A stretch of 64,000 nt of DNA from Caryophanales bacterium UBA4691 (GTDB lineage Bacteria > Bacillota_I > Bacilli_A > RFN20 > CAG-826). A program made the position numbers and the translations under genes. Below, piece after piece: positions 17,055 through 25,526 of the stretch. The DNA lies in assembly GCA_002404865.1 (NCBI GenBank), contig DHKP01000028.1, forward strand, positions 1 through 64,000, given 5' to 3'. How positions within the stretch are numbered: position 1 is the first letter of the stretch; each line of letters starts with the position of its first letter. Under the pieces are notes generated by a model. The model saw only the letters and a program-made list of their open reading frames with translations. It had not been told where the DNA came from and made no database searches.

Positions 17055-18296
17055 TTATCTTACGAGGGCCTTTTGCAAACGAGGAGTAAGAAAAAGCATA
17101 ACGTCTGGATTCAAAGCAAATAATTTGGTCTTGGAATTGCTTTCGGAGGGAATCAATAACCCGTAATTAGCGAAACGATTGAGGATTTTTAAAGCTCCTT
17201 GCTTTGTGATACTGATTTTAGCCATGTTTTCAAAGTCGGAATAAGTGAATTTCCCGGAGTAGGAAAGTAATATTTTTCGGAAATAGCTCTTCTCTGTTTC
17301 TGTCAAAATAATGCCCTTGTTTTGCAAGTTTTGAGAAACGTATTCCGTATTCTCGTAGCAAAGAAGAGACTCGTTCATAGTCTCATAGATGTATTTAAGA
17401 AAATAAGTGAGATCGTTACTAGCATCGCGAGTGTTTTCTAAAGCAATGTAGTATTCATTTTTCCTTTGATTGATGGCCTCGGATAAAATAGATGGAGCGT
17501 TCTCTTCCCCCATAAGCTGTTGAATCCAAAAAGACGACATTCTGGCCGTTCTTCCGTTGTAATCAAAATATGGATGAACATACAGTAGGTAATAATGAAC
17601 AACATGAGGCAAAAGATATTTCATGTTTGGCTTATCTAGATTTGTTTCCACAAAGTGAAATAAAGAATCCATGGATGGTTTTATTTTTTTAGCGGGAGAG
17701 CCCTGATAATTATCTACACTCACGCTATCATAACGGTATATTTCACCTTCTTTGAGTTTATTTTCTTCTAGAAGGCAATCATCACTAAGAATGCGATAAA
17801 GCGCGTGGAGATTCGTTTCATTGAAAGCCATTTTCTTCATGGCAAAACGAATGCCTTCGCCCATATTTTTGATAATAATGTCGTTTTGAGTCTCTGGTTT
17901 TCTTTTGCCAGAGGTGATCTCATTTATCCTTCTTCTTGTGGTAGGCACTTGCTCAATCGATAAACTTCCTTCGATTTCAGAATAAATACGCGATTTTAGA
18001 ATCTCTTCATTCAAAGAAGAGACATCGCTTTGGTGAAGGGTTTCTTCAAAGAAACGGAAAGAATCTTCTAAGTCAATTGATTTTGCGAAAAAAAGCGGTT
18101 TATCATCCCATGCATAAAGATCTAGCTTTTCTAATCTAGGGTCATTTTGACTCAAAAGTTTCTTTTTATAATCTAATAAAGAACGGTAAGAGTAACCCGA
18201 AAGGTAGAGGTTGGCGCTTTTGCTATAACGGAGTTCTCTTTCTGTGAAATATTCTTTACTTAGTAGAAAGTTAAATATTTTTTCTAAATCTTCCAT
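17055..18296 (-). CDS. Fic family protein (probable AMP-transferase)
   Basis: A 413-residue Fic protein. The catalytic loop reads HPYFDYNGRTAR, keeping the key His, Asp, Asn-Gly and both Arg, but with Tyr where most have Gly or Ala before NGR. An upstream IYSEIEGS (about residues 105-112) matches the inhibitory helix motif of self-inhibited class II Fic proteins. A C-terminal winged-helix-like region (about 330-400, KFTYSDFENMAKISITKQGALKILNRF) suggests DNA binding and autoregulation. It is expressed away from neighbours and preceded by four GTTTAC boxes. AMPylation activity is the family norm; the target is unknown. Confidence 0.85.
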   Translation of the reverse strand: MEDLEKIFNFLLSKEYFTERELRYSKSANLYLSGYSYRSLLDYKKKLLSQNDPRLEKLDLYAWDDKPLFFAKSIDLEDSFRFFEETLHQSDVSSLNEEILKSRIYSEIEGSLSIEQVPTTRRRINEITSGKRKPETQNDIIIKNMGEGIRFAMKKMAFNETNLHALYRILSDDCLLEENKLKEGEIYRYDSVSVDNYQGSPAKKIKPSMDSLFHFVETNLDKPNMKYLLPHVVHYYLLYVHPYFDYNGRTARMSSFWIQQLMGEENAPSILSEAINQRKNEYYIALENTRDASNDLTYFLKYIYETMNESLLCYENTEYVSQNLQNKGIILTETEKSYFRKILLSYSGKFTYSDFENMAKISITKQGALKILNRFANYGLLIPSESNSKTKLFALNPDVMLFLTPRLQKALVR

Positions 18297-18319
18297 GACT
18301 ATCGCCTTTTGTCTCCTTT

Positions 18320-18371
18320 GTAAACCTTATTGTAAACCATTAAAAAAGAATTCGTAAACCTTATCGTAAAC
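18320..18371 (-). promoter_or_regulatory. Four GTTTAC boxes upstream of fic
   Basis: On the plus strand GTAAAC occurs at 18320, 18332, 18354 and 18366: two pairs, each with 12-bp period, 34 bp between pairs. The first pair touches the AAAGGAG ribosome binding site. Read on the minus strand, each pair is GTTTAC-ATAAG-type spacer-GTTTAC. The likely binder is the C-terminal winged helix of the Fic protein itself. Confidence 0.55.
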
Positions 18372-18698
18372 TAAACCATTAGGCACTTTCTAGATGTTAT
18401 ACATATCTACCAAAGTGTTGAGCTTGGGATTTTCAATCGCCCATGAATAGAAATTAGATAAGGTAAAAAAAGAGAATGGCATTTAGAGATTCGCATAATC
18501 TAGCTAGGCGAAAGAGTAGTAGAGTCGGTCACTTCACAAAGCTTGGTGGCGTAAAATCGGCTACTGCATTTACACTCAAAAAGTTGCGCGTAGTTTATCG
18601 GTTCCCGAATCGGATTATTGTTTTTAAAGAAACTTACAAAAAGTGCGAAAAAACTTGAAAAAGTCCGGGGGTAAAATTCCTATAGAAAGGAGGCTTCT

Positions 18699-18965
18699 AT
18701 GGGTATTGCTGCATTGGTTCTAGGGATCGTCTCTTTGATTTTGAGTTGCATTTCTTTTTCCGTTATACTCGGCTATTTATCGATTGTCGCATTTGTTCTC
18801 GGCGTTACCGGTATCGTTTTGGCTGATATTGTGATACATAAGGGTGGCCGTGCAACGGGCGGATTAGTCACCTCAATCGTTGGCACCGTGTTTTCGTTTA
18901 TCCCTGCTATTATTTGGATCATCGCGATTGTGGCTGCGGCCAATATCGCTACGATGGCTGCTTAG
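18699..18965 (+). CDS. Small DUF4190-like membrane protein
   Basis: An 88-residue hydrophobic protein with two or three membrane helices (about 3-25, 27-47 and 60-85) and a short basic loop KGGRATGG. The pattern ALVLGIVSLI...GVTGIVLADI resembles DUF4190 proteins. AAAGGAGG precedes the ATG; a TAAAAT -10 with an upstream TTGAAA sits about 25 bases earlier. A decayed copy lies at 16901. Function unknown. Confidence 0.75.
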   Translation: MGIAALVLGIVSLILSCISFSVILGYLSIVAFVLGVTGIVLADIVIHKGGRATGGLVTSIVGTVFSFIPAIIWIIAIVAAANIATMAA

Positions 18966-18986
18966 TATTCAGCCAGCTATCAAGTA

Positions 18987-19025
18987 GAAACCGAACCTTT
19001 TTAGTGAGGCTCGGTTTTCTTTTTA
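18987..19025 (+). terminator. Terminator after the small membrane protein
   Basis: AAACCGAACC pairs with GGCTCGGTTT (one mismatch), then TCTTTTT. Confidence 0.75.
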
Positions 19026-19106
19026 ATAAGGTTGAAAATCAAAATTTCAGAAATTTTTTTGGTAAAAATAGGAAAAGCATGACTATAGATAAATGAGGAG
19101 GCTTTT

Positions 19107-19160
19107 ATGCCGACTCAAAAACATTTCCCCGGGGAAAAGCAAAGAAAGGAGAAGTGGTGA
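19107..19160 (+). CDS. 17-residue leader ORF coupled to the toxin peptide
   Basis: GAGGAGG lies 5 bases before the ATG. The peptide is polar and basic and ends KEKW. Its TGA overlaps the next ATG (TGATG), so its translation would deliver ribosomes to the hydrophobic peptide, like mok for hok. Too short to recognise by sequence. Confidence 0.5.
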   Translation: MPTQKHFPGEKQRKEKW

Positions 19161-19246
19161 TGGACGTCACGTCTATCGTGATGATTTTGATTCTCATCCT
19201 CCTGATAGAGAGTCAAAAAAACTCTAACGGCCGCAAGGGACGTTAG
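19160..19246 (+). CDS. Candidate type I toxin: 28-residue hydrophobic peptide
   Basis: A start codon 8 bases after AAAGGAG opens a 28-codon frame. Residues 5-16 (SIVMILILILLI) form a single short membrane helix, followed by a polar, basic tail (ESQKNSNGRKGR). The message has a long-range pairing between CCCCGGGGAAA (19127-19137) and TTTCCCCGGGG (19308-19318), and the minus strand carries a promoter and terminator for a short RNA across the 3' end of the frame. All of these are hallmarks of type I toxin genes. I do not recognise the peptide family. Confidence 0.65.
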   Translation: MDVTSIVMILILILLIESQKNSNGRKGR

Positions 19247-19256
19247 AGCCATATCC
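19215..19256 (-). ncRNA. Candidate antisense RNA antitoxin
   Basis: Transcription on the minus strand would start near 19256 and end at a textbook terminator: a perfect 8-bp stem CTCTAACG/CGTTAGAG (19222-19248) followed by seven T. The RNA, about 42 bases, would be fully complementary to the last ten codons and stop of the peptide gene. Ends are predicted, not measured. Confidence 0.6.
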
Positions 19257-19262
19257 ACTACC

Positions 19263-19290
19263 ATTATAGCTTAGCCACAAGGCTTTGCAA
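19263..19290 (-). promoter_or_regulatory. Promoter of the antisense RNA
   Basis: TTGCAA, 16-base spacer, perfect TATAAT on the minus strand. It is stronger by consensus than the toxin's own upstream sequence, as expected for an antitoxin RNA. Confidence 0.6.
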
Positions 19291-19467
19291 TGATGGTTTC
19301 CGCCCTCTTTCCCCGGGGCCGAATGTTAATTCGACAGCAAATCAATAACGCGATTAAATGATTCGAGTATTGATTATGCCTTTTTGCGTAACATTTTCTA
19401 TCTATCAAGAAGCAAGTGGCGGTAAAATATTTGGGAAATTTCGCATTTATTCGTGTTAGGAGATTTT

Positions 19468-20856
19468 ATGCAAGACAAGGTGATTAGTGTCCGCGAACTC
19501 TATAGTTTCTACCAGAGCGGGGGAAGTTTGCCAAAAGAACAAATCAATATGGTTGGTTGGGTGAGAACTAACCGCAATAGCGGGAAAGTCGGCTTTATTG
19601 AATTACATGATGGCACTGCTTTTAAATCCGTTCAAATCGTTTATAGCGATGCCTTAAAGGATTTTGATGCGATTTCTCACTATAACACGGGGTCTAGTTT
19701 GGAAGTGAAAGGCAAAATTGCCCTTACTCCAAATGGCAAGCAGCCTTTTGAAATCCAGGCGGAAGAAGTGATCCTATTAGGCGGGGTCGCGAGCGATTAC
19801 CCTCTTCAAAAGAAACGACATTCTTTCGAATTCCTTCGCGATGAGGCCTATTTGCGTCCAAGAACCAACACTTTCGATGCGGTATTCCGCGTCAGAAGCG
19901 TTCTAGCAATGGCAATCCATACTTACTTCCAAAGCCATAATTTTGTTTATATTCATACCCCAGAGATTACGGGGAATGACGCTGAAGGCGCAGGGCAAGT
20001 ATTCACCGTTTGCACGAATGAAAACGGGAAATTAAGCGATACCGCTTTCTTTGGGAAACGCGCTTCTTTGACGGTATCAGGACAACTTCATGTTGAGGCG
20101 TTCGCCTTAGCGTTTAAAGACGTTTATACCTTCGGCCCTACCTTCCGTGCAGAAAAGAGCAACACCACGCGTCACGCGAGCGAATTCTGGATGATTGAGC
20201 CAGAACTTGCTTTCGCTGATTTAGACGATGACATGGAATGCATCGAAGATTCCATTAAGTTCTGCATCCGTTATGTTTTAGAGCATTGCAAAGACGAGAT
20301 GGATTTCTTTGATAAATGGGTCGCTCCAGGGGTGAAAGAAAAGCTTAATCTCGTTTTGAGCAAGCCATTTACCAAAATGGAATACACCGAAGGAATCAAA
20401 ATTCTTACTGACGCAGTGAAAGGTGGCCACAAATTCGAGAATAATGACATCAAATGGGGAATGGATTTACAAAGTGAGCACGAACGTTATCTCACCGAGC
20501 AAGTCGTCAAAGGGCCAATGTTCCTCATCAACTATCCGAAAGAAATCAAAGCCTTCTATATGCGTGAAAACGATGACGGGAAGACGGTTGCGGCATGCGA
20601 TTTGCTCGTCCCAGGAGAAGGAGAGATCGTCGGTGGAAGCCAACGTGAAGAACGTTACGATATTCTTAAAGCCAAGATGGAAAAACAAGGTAACGAAAAG
20701 GGTCTTGAGTGGTATCTCAATCTTCGTAAATACGGGACTTGCATCCATAGTGGATTCGGGATTGGATTCGATAGACTTCTCATGTATATTACCGGCATCG
20801 GGAATATCCGCGACACTGAACCTTACCCAAGGAATTCTAGCGGACTAAAATATTAA
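19468..20856 (+). CDS. asnS: Asparaginyl-tRNA synthetase
   Basis: A class IIb synthetase of 462 residues charging tRNA-Asn. It has an N-terminal OB fold anticodon-binding domain, and the catalytic core carries the FRAEKS motif 2 loop and the GFGIGFDRLLMY motif 3, followed by RDTEPYPR. I chose ATG 19468 because TAGGAGA lies 6 bases upstream; the GTG at 19453 would bury it. No T-box leader is present. AsnRS together with GatCAB means the amidotransferase here mainly serves Gln-tRNA-Gln. Confidence 0.95.
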   Translation: MQDKVISVRELYSFYQSGGSLPKEQINMVGWVRTNRNSGKVGFIELHDGTAFKSVQIVYSDALKDFDAISHYNTGSSLEVKGKIALTPNGKQPFEIQAEEVILLGGVASDYPLQKKRHSFEFLRDEAYLRPRTNTFDAVFRVRSVLAMAIHTYFQSHNFVYIHTPEITGNDAEGAGQVFTVCTNENGKLSDTAFFGKRASLTVSGQLHVEAFALAFKDVYTFGPTFRAEKSNTTRHASEFWMIEPELAFADLDDDMECIEDSIKFCIRYVLEHCKDEMDFFDKWVAPGVKEKLNLVLSKPFTKMEYTEGIKILTDAVKGGHKFENNDIKWGMDLQSEHERYLTEQVVKGPMFLINYPKEIKAFYMRENDDGKTVAACDLLVPGEGEIVGGSQREERYDILKAKMEKQGNEKGLEWYLNLRKYGTCIHSGFGIGFDRLLMYITGIGNIRDTEPYPRNSSGLKY

Positions 20857-20858
20857 TT

Positions 20859-21002
20859 ATGGATACACAAGACATTTTTGAAGCAAGCGATCAAGAAAAA
20901 AAGGCCTTGAGCCGCAAAAGAATTTTCTACGTCATTGTCGCTATTGATATCGCGATGGCTATCCTCATTCTTTGGGAAATCGTGGAATTATTCCTTTTGT
21001 AA
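20859..21002 (+). CDS. Small single-pass membrane protein
   Basis: 47 residues: an acidic/basic head (MDTQDIFEASDQEKKALSRK) and one membrane helix (IFYVIVAIDIAMAILILW). It starts two bases after asnS and precedes the operon terminator, so it would be co-transcribed. No Shine-Dalgarno outside the asnS end. Not recognised. Confidence 0.5.
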   Translation: MDTQDIFEASDQEKKALSRKRIFYVIVAIDIAMAILILWEIVELFLL

Positions 21003-21019
21003 GAATTTGACGCGAATAG

Positions 21020-21056
21020 AAACAGGTGGATTCTAATGGTTCACCTGTTTTTTGTT
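21020..21056 (+). terminator. Terminator of asnS operon
   Basis: AACAGGTG pairs with CACCTGTT, followed by TTTTG. Confidence 0.8.
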
Positions 21057-21090
21057 CGCTCTATATATATAAGATGTATAAATAACTCTT

Positions 21091-21163
21091 TCTGCATATT
21101 TTTCTTGAATAATATGCAGAAATGATTGGCTATATGCATAAAATTTCTTAAAACATATGCAGA
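21091..21163. repeat. Cluster of four TCTGCATAT-type boxes in a gene-free stretch
   Basis: TCTGCATAT at 21091, its complement ATATGCAGA at 21112 and 21155, and ATATGCATA at 21132. The first two form a palindrome. The stretch 21057-21348 has no gene on either strand, and the boxes lie 3' of both neighbouring transcripts, so they are not obvious operators for either. Confidence 0.5.
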
Positions 21164-21348
21164 AAGACATAGACATAAGTTAAGCAAACAAGAAATATGC
21201 CACAAAAAAGTGGCAAAAATGGTTGATGATGGCGCCTAGAAGACTAACGGATTGTCGCTAAAAACGCTTCTTCAAATTCAATTTATCAAAGAAGAAAGAG
21301 CATTGCTTTTTTAAAGAATAAGCTTTTTGGGGAGATTATTTCAAATAT

Positions 21349-22077
21349 CTAACGATTGGAGGGGAAATTATTAGGATTTTGTTGATTTTGGGAGATAGGT
21401 GCTCCATTAGAGAGATTGACGCCGGTATAAGGATTAGGTGTTCCGTTAGAGGGGTAAATTGAATCGTAGTAGTTATAGCCTTCTAGCGATTTTGAATATA
21501 CCGTTTTTGCGCGATGAGAAATCATGAACGCGCGCGATAAGTAAGCTTGGCTCACCACGAAGAAATAAACTGAGCCAACGATCCAAAGCGAGCAAAGGAT
21601 ATAACTGGCAAAATATTCTGGCACAAAATGAGGCTCATTGATGCAAGGTGGCCATTTCGCCAATATGCGGAGACCCCAAAAAGTGACGTGACTCCCTTCA
21701 TCGGCAAAATCCCATACGAAGAAAAGCGTGCTAAATTCACCCCAATAATCATTAACCCATTTGTTACTCACCCCAGCATAAATCAAATAGAAAACAAGGG
21801 AGACAAACAAAATAAGGATCGGTGGCAAAGCCTGCTTGAAAAAAAGGCGTTTTGATTTTGCTTTCGCGTATTTTCGAAAATGCTTTTCGTCTTCTAGAAT
21901 TCGAAAATGAACGGCATGAGAAACAAGCTCATCCAATTTTGCGCCTTGTAGCTGCATGATTTTGCGAATGAGCATTCCGAGTAAGCCAACGATAAGGAAT
22001 AAAACCGTGAGAATGATAAAAGCGGCGATGGCTAGACGGCGGTCACTTTCGTTATTGATGATGTCAATGAGTGCCAT
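21349..22077 (-). CDS. Hypothetical multi-pass membrane protein
   Basis: 242 residues with about four membrane helices (near 18-38, 85-107, 160-185 and adjacent) and a Pro/Asn-rich hydrophilic tail (about 200-242). I chose ATG 22077 because AAGGAG lies 9 bases upstream; an ATG three codons earlier is fused to that site. It overlaps the upstream gene and is last in a three-gene operon. Not recognised. Confidence 0.7.
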   Translation of the reverse strand: MALIDIINNESDRRLAIAAFIILTVLFLIVGLLGMLIRKIMQLQGAKLDELVSHAVHFRILEDEKHFRKYAKAKSKRLFFKQALPPILILFVSLVFYLIYAGVSNKWVNDYWGEFSTLFFVWDFADEGSHVTFWGLRILAKWPPCINEPHFVPEYFASYILCSLWIVGSVYFFVVSQAYLSRAFMISHRAKTVYSKSLEGYNYYDSIYPSNGTPNPYTGVNLSNGAPISQNQQNPNNFPSNR

Positions 22078-22681
22078 GAGGGTCATCTCCTTGGGTTAGA
22101 TTGATATTATTGTCGGTGACATTTTCGTTTTGAGGCGGCGTATAAGAAGGAATTTCCATTAAGTGTGGCTCGTTTTGAGAAGGGAAAGACGAAGAGATTG
22201 GCTCCGCTTCAAAAGTAGGATGAGGGGCATTTAAAGAAGGATTCGCTTGGTTAATAGTAGAAGGAGAAGGAATATAATTCGCGCTTCCTTCAATAAAGCG
22301 GCTCGCATTATTTGGGATAGGAGTTTCTTTCTCTATCTTCTTTTCTTGCGAGTAATAATTATTTTGGACATAGACATTATTTGGGGTAGGGCTTGGAGTA
22401 GGAGCAACGGGAGCCGGAGTAGGAGCGGGAGGGACGCCATTAATAATGGTTTCATGCTGCCTTTTTAAGATAAGGGCAACTTCTTTATCCTCACGAAGCA
22501 TCGGATAAAAAGTCTCCCCTTTGAAGAAACGGGCAACACCTTTAGAGGCATTCACTATCCATAAGATTAAGCCACATAATCCGTAGAATAAGGAAGCAAT
22601 GACAATGAGAGGAAAAACCAAAGTATAGGCTAGGCCCAATCCAAAGCTTTTGAAGAAATTATCACTTTTCTTTTTTTCCAT
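22064..22681 (-). CDS. Hypothetical membrane protein with Pro-rich tail
   Basis: 205 residues. One long hydrophobic stretch or helical hairpin (about 14-45), then a low-complexity Pro/Ala/Thr repeat (APTPAPVAPTPSPTP) and an Asn/Ser/Pro-rich tail, likely disordered. It overlaps both operon neighbours. The tails of this protein and the next one are similar in composition, suggesting a shared assembly. Not recognised. Confidence 0.65.
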   Translation of the reverse strand: MEKKKSDNFFKSFGLGLAYTLVFPLIVIASLFYGLCGLILWIVNASKGVARFFKGETFYPMLREDKEVALILKRQHETIINGVPPAPTPAPVAPTPSPTPNNVYVQNNYYSQEKKIEKETPIPNNASRFIEGSANYIPSPSTINQANPSLNAPHPTFEAEPISSSFPSQNEPHLMEIPSYTPPQNENVTDNNINLTQGDDPHGTH

Positions 22682-23582
22682 GGTTTTTTTCCTTACCTAT
22701 TAATTGTAATCCGATTGGAAGCGCCGTGAAATCATTAGCGAACAAGAAAAGCGAAATTAATAGAATTCCGGTTTGCTTTGGCATCTTTTTATAAAGAAAA
22801 GCGAATAAAAAGACCATCGTGATGAGCAATATGATCAAGATGAGGTAGTGGATTTTGTTTCCTTTTGGAAGAAGGTAATAATCGCTAGAGATGGTAAAAA
22901 AGAACGCCATAACGAGGAATAAATACCCGATAGAGGGCTGCAAGAATGCCATCGCGATGCTTAAGGAAGCGAAAAGCAAAGAAACGAAAGGGTAATATTT
23001 TTCTAGTTTCGTTTCGTTTCTCTCTTCGTAAGAAAATTTTTTGTTTGTCATTTCAATGAGTAAATGCGAGATCGTGATTTCTCCTAATGACAAAGAAAAA
23101 ATAAACGTAGGGACAATATAAAGGATATTAGGGACCTCTTTTAGGGCGAATAGTTCGAGTGAAAAACTGATCATATCGATTTGATACACGAATTGAATCA
23201 AAGGAAGCGACAAATAATTTAAGCCTAAAGAAACTAAGGCACTCATAAAAACTACGATGGTAATTGGAAAATTTCGTTTTCGTAGATACCCATAAAAGAA
23301 TCCAGAGATAATCCCAGGATAGATATAAAATAAGGTATCCATATAGTTATAGATAGTGGATACAAATGTGGCGATTAGCGCACTGATTAAAAATAGCCAT
23401 GCGTATTTTTTCTCGCAATATTCGACCGCTAGAGTCGAGATTAAAGGAATGAAAACGATAATAAATATTGCCGACAGCGGAAGAAAAGCGGAAACAATAG
23501 AAAACGCACAAATAATCGCGACAAGAATCGCGATATAGGCGATGTTTTTGCTTGCTCCTTTTCTCTCTACGAAAAACGACAT
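22662..23582 (-). CDS. Polytopic membrane protein, possibly DUF2232/YybS-like
   Basis: 306 residues with about eight membrane helices and few charged loops. The overall look resembles YybS/DUF2232 or an ECF S-component-like fold, but I see no decisive motif. It is first in the three-gene operon and overlaps the next gene by 20 bases. Confidence 0.6.
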   Translation of the reverse strand: MSFFVERKGASKNIAYIAILVAIICAFSIVSAFLPLSAIFIIVFIPLISTLAVEYCEKKYAWLFLISALIATFVSTIYNYMDTLFYIYPGIISGFFYGYLRKRNFPITIVVFMSALVSLGLNYLSLPLIQFVYQIDMISFSLELFALKEVPNILYIVPTFIFSLSLGEITISHLLIEMTNKKFSYEERNETKLEKYYPFVSLLFASLSIAMAFLQPSIGYLFLVMAFFFTISSDYYLLPKGNKIHYLILIILLITMVFLFAFLYKKMPKQTGILLISLFLFANDFTALPIGLQLIGKEKNHGKKEK

Positions 23583-23697
23583 ACGCTTATTATCCCTTTT
23601 TTTGGAATTCTTGCTATTTTTATCGTTCGTTGGTTTTGCTCGCGATGATTTGCATGAGCGTGAACCGTTTTATCTACATTGTTGGATGGATCCAGGC

Positions 23698-25029
23698 CTA
23701 TTCATCGATCTTCCAATGACCTTTTTTGGAAGAACCAATATGTTTTATTTTAGGATTTTCATTTAAAATGCGTTGAACTGTTTTCGTTGATTTTCCTATA
23801 GCTTTAGCTAATTCACTTCTTGTTACTAAGGGGTTCGATTTAATTGTTTCTATGATGATTTTAACTTCTTTCGATTGAGGGACATTTTGAGGGACGTTGC
23901 CATCAATATAACTATTTTTAATTGTCGCAATCGTCATAAAGTCTTGCTTTTTGAACGTAGGGATTGGAAGGTTTGCTTCGTCCATTTCTCTATAGATACG
24001 TTTGACACCTTCGCCAAACTCTTTGACGAATTCGTATTCTTTCATATAGGCCACGATAGCTTTGTTTCTGGAGAAATGCGTATTCTTGATGCTCTTTTCG
24101 GTTGCGGTTCCCACGAATATTCCAGGGCTCTCAACGGTGAATCTATTGTCGAACATCTTGATTTGAATGTCGGTTCCAGTGATTGAATAGTCTCTATGGG
24201 TGACCGCGTTTACGATAAGCTCTTTCCAACAAAATTCAGGATATTCCGGTATGGTCACGAATCTGCCGTCCTCGCCTAAAAAAGACCTTTCCTTTATTTG
24301 AGTTCTGACGAATGCAATCGCCGCATTGAGCTGATCTAGCAAACGTCCTTCGAATGTCTCGTCTTTAATAACGTTCATTTCGGCTCCGGTCAACTCTTCT
24401 GTCCCCTCAAACCTTATGAATCTTATTCGGGCTCTCGCGAAAAATTTCTGGGGATTTTTGCGAAAGAGAAGAATGGCTTTTGCGGATACCTCGCCTCGCT
24501 TATTTACAACGAATCCATTTTCGCTAACATAGTCTTCGAAAGGCATTGAATACCCGATTTTATCTATGTATTCTAAAACCAAGTTTTTGTCGATATCATC
24601 GATAGAAGAACCAAAAACGGGGGATGTTTCGAAAAAATGACACCCTAGGGCTCTTGTCGGCAACTCTGCAATATGCGTCTCCTGAGGCGTCTTCATGCAC
24701 TTTAGAACTCATGGGAACGTGAATGAGAAGAACATGATTTGAATGCCCGTCTTTATCCATGACTGGAATCTTTTGGAATGTGCATTTTATGGGTGGATTG
24801 CATAGGCTGATTGGGGCATACTCTATCTCATTGATTTCAGCTGTGTGGTCATCGATCCCGTGATTGATTTGTCATCTTCAACGCCGACTGCAATTGTCCC
24901 GCCTTCTGCGTTGGCGAATGATATGATTACTCTTGCGATGTCTCTTGGCTTTATTTTGACGTTTTTTCTATCGTAGTAGAGGTCTTCGTCCTTCGCTATT
25001 AGCGTTTGTTCATTCCATTTTGTTTCCAT
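23698..25029 (-). pseudogene. AlbA/Schlafen-type ATP-binding regulator with two frameshifts
   Basis: The protein is split across frames. 25029-24850 encodes the AlbA_2 domain (DLYYDRKNVKIKPRDIARVIISFANAEGGTI is its typical core). 24850-24700 continues it in a second frame (EINEIEYAPISLCNPP...LLIHVPMSSKVHE). 24696-23698 holds the ATPase-like HATPase_c_4 part (ELIVNAVTHRDYSITGTDIQI, FGEGVKRIYREMDE) and a C-terminal helix-turn-helix (TRSELAKAIGKSTKTVQRIL). The second shift is at a TTTTTT run. Intact proteins of this type are about 450 residues. A sequencing error at the homopolymer is possible, but two shifts favour decay. Confidence 0.7.
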
Positions 25030-25222
25030 ATTTCATTCTCCAATCGAAATAATTCCCTGATTTGACTCTCTTGTCTTTTGGGCGTTTGGCATTGGTTGGG
25101 ATGTTCCATGTCTTGCCGCATTTGATTGCGCCTTCAATCAATCCTAATGCGCAATATTTGCGTATTTGCCTGGATGAAATCCCCCATAATTTTGAAAGTT
25201 TTTCCGAATTTGTATATTCCAT
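25010..25222 (-). CDS. Small HTH protein upstream of the AlbA-type gene
   Basis: 70 residues with a MerR/HTH_17-like motif: SEKLSKLWGISSRQIRKYCALGLIEGAIKCGKTWNIP. The tail AKRPKDKR is common in this small family. It overlaps the AlbA gene start by 20 bases, so the two were one operon; the helix-turn-helix probably regulates it. Confidence 0.65.
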   Translation of the reverse strand: MEYTNSEKLSKLWGISSRQIRKYCALGLIEGAIKCGKTWNIPTNAKRPKDKRVKSGNYFDWRMKYGNKME

Positions 25223-25477
25223 GTTTTAATCCGATTTGAATATATATGTTTATCGGAACTTTGTCAAAAGAATATAAGAATAAAGACTTTTTATTAAATT
25301 AATCTAAAAGCAATAAGAAGTGCTGAATTATAGCATGATGTCAAAGACATCTTTGGGGTGTCACCCCGAAAAACGCTAATAACAACTATTAAAACCTAAT
25401 AATTGAGGAGTTACGCCGAAAAAGCCCTATGAACAAAAGTGGATTTTCTACGTAACTAATAAACATATTGCAAACAC
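25223..25477. other. Intergenic stretch with two small hairpins
   Basis: Between divergent genes. GATGTC/GACATC (25337-25351) and GGGGTG/CACCCC (25358-25371) hairpins are visible, then a second, weaker copy of the GTTACGCCGAAAAA-type sequence near 25413. No gene is seen. Possibly terminator or element-boundary debris. Confidence 0.35.
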
Positions 25478-25506
25478 TTGAATTGCAAATATGCAATTAT
25501 TATAAT
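25478..25506 (+). promoter_or_regulatory. Promoter and operator of the XRE-ImmA genes
   Basis: TTGAAT, 17-base spacer, TATAAT. A palindrome ATTGCA-AATA-TGCAAT (25482-25497) fills the spacer; this is where an XRE autorepressor would bind. Confidence 0.65.
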
Positions 25507-25526
25507 ACAAAGAGGAGGCAGCAAAA

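Noticed and set aside
18320..18371. CRISPR-like repeats
   Set aside because: Six-base boxes with fixed short spacers in a promoter, not repeat-spacer units; no cas genes in the window.
18476..18658. 60-codon plus-strand frame before the small membrane protein
   Set aside because: Overlaps the promoter and duplicated upstream region; basic, low-complexity translation with no ribosome binding site.
19247..19467. Possible T-box leader for asnS
   Set aside because: No T-box consensus, specifier stem or terminator/antiterminator pair; the hairpins belong to the small toxin-like locus.
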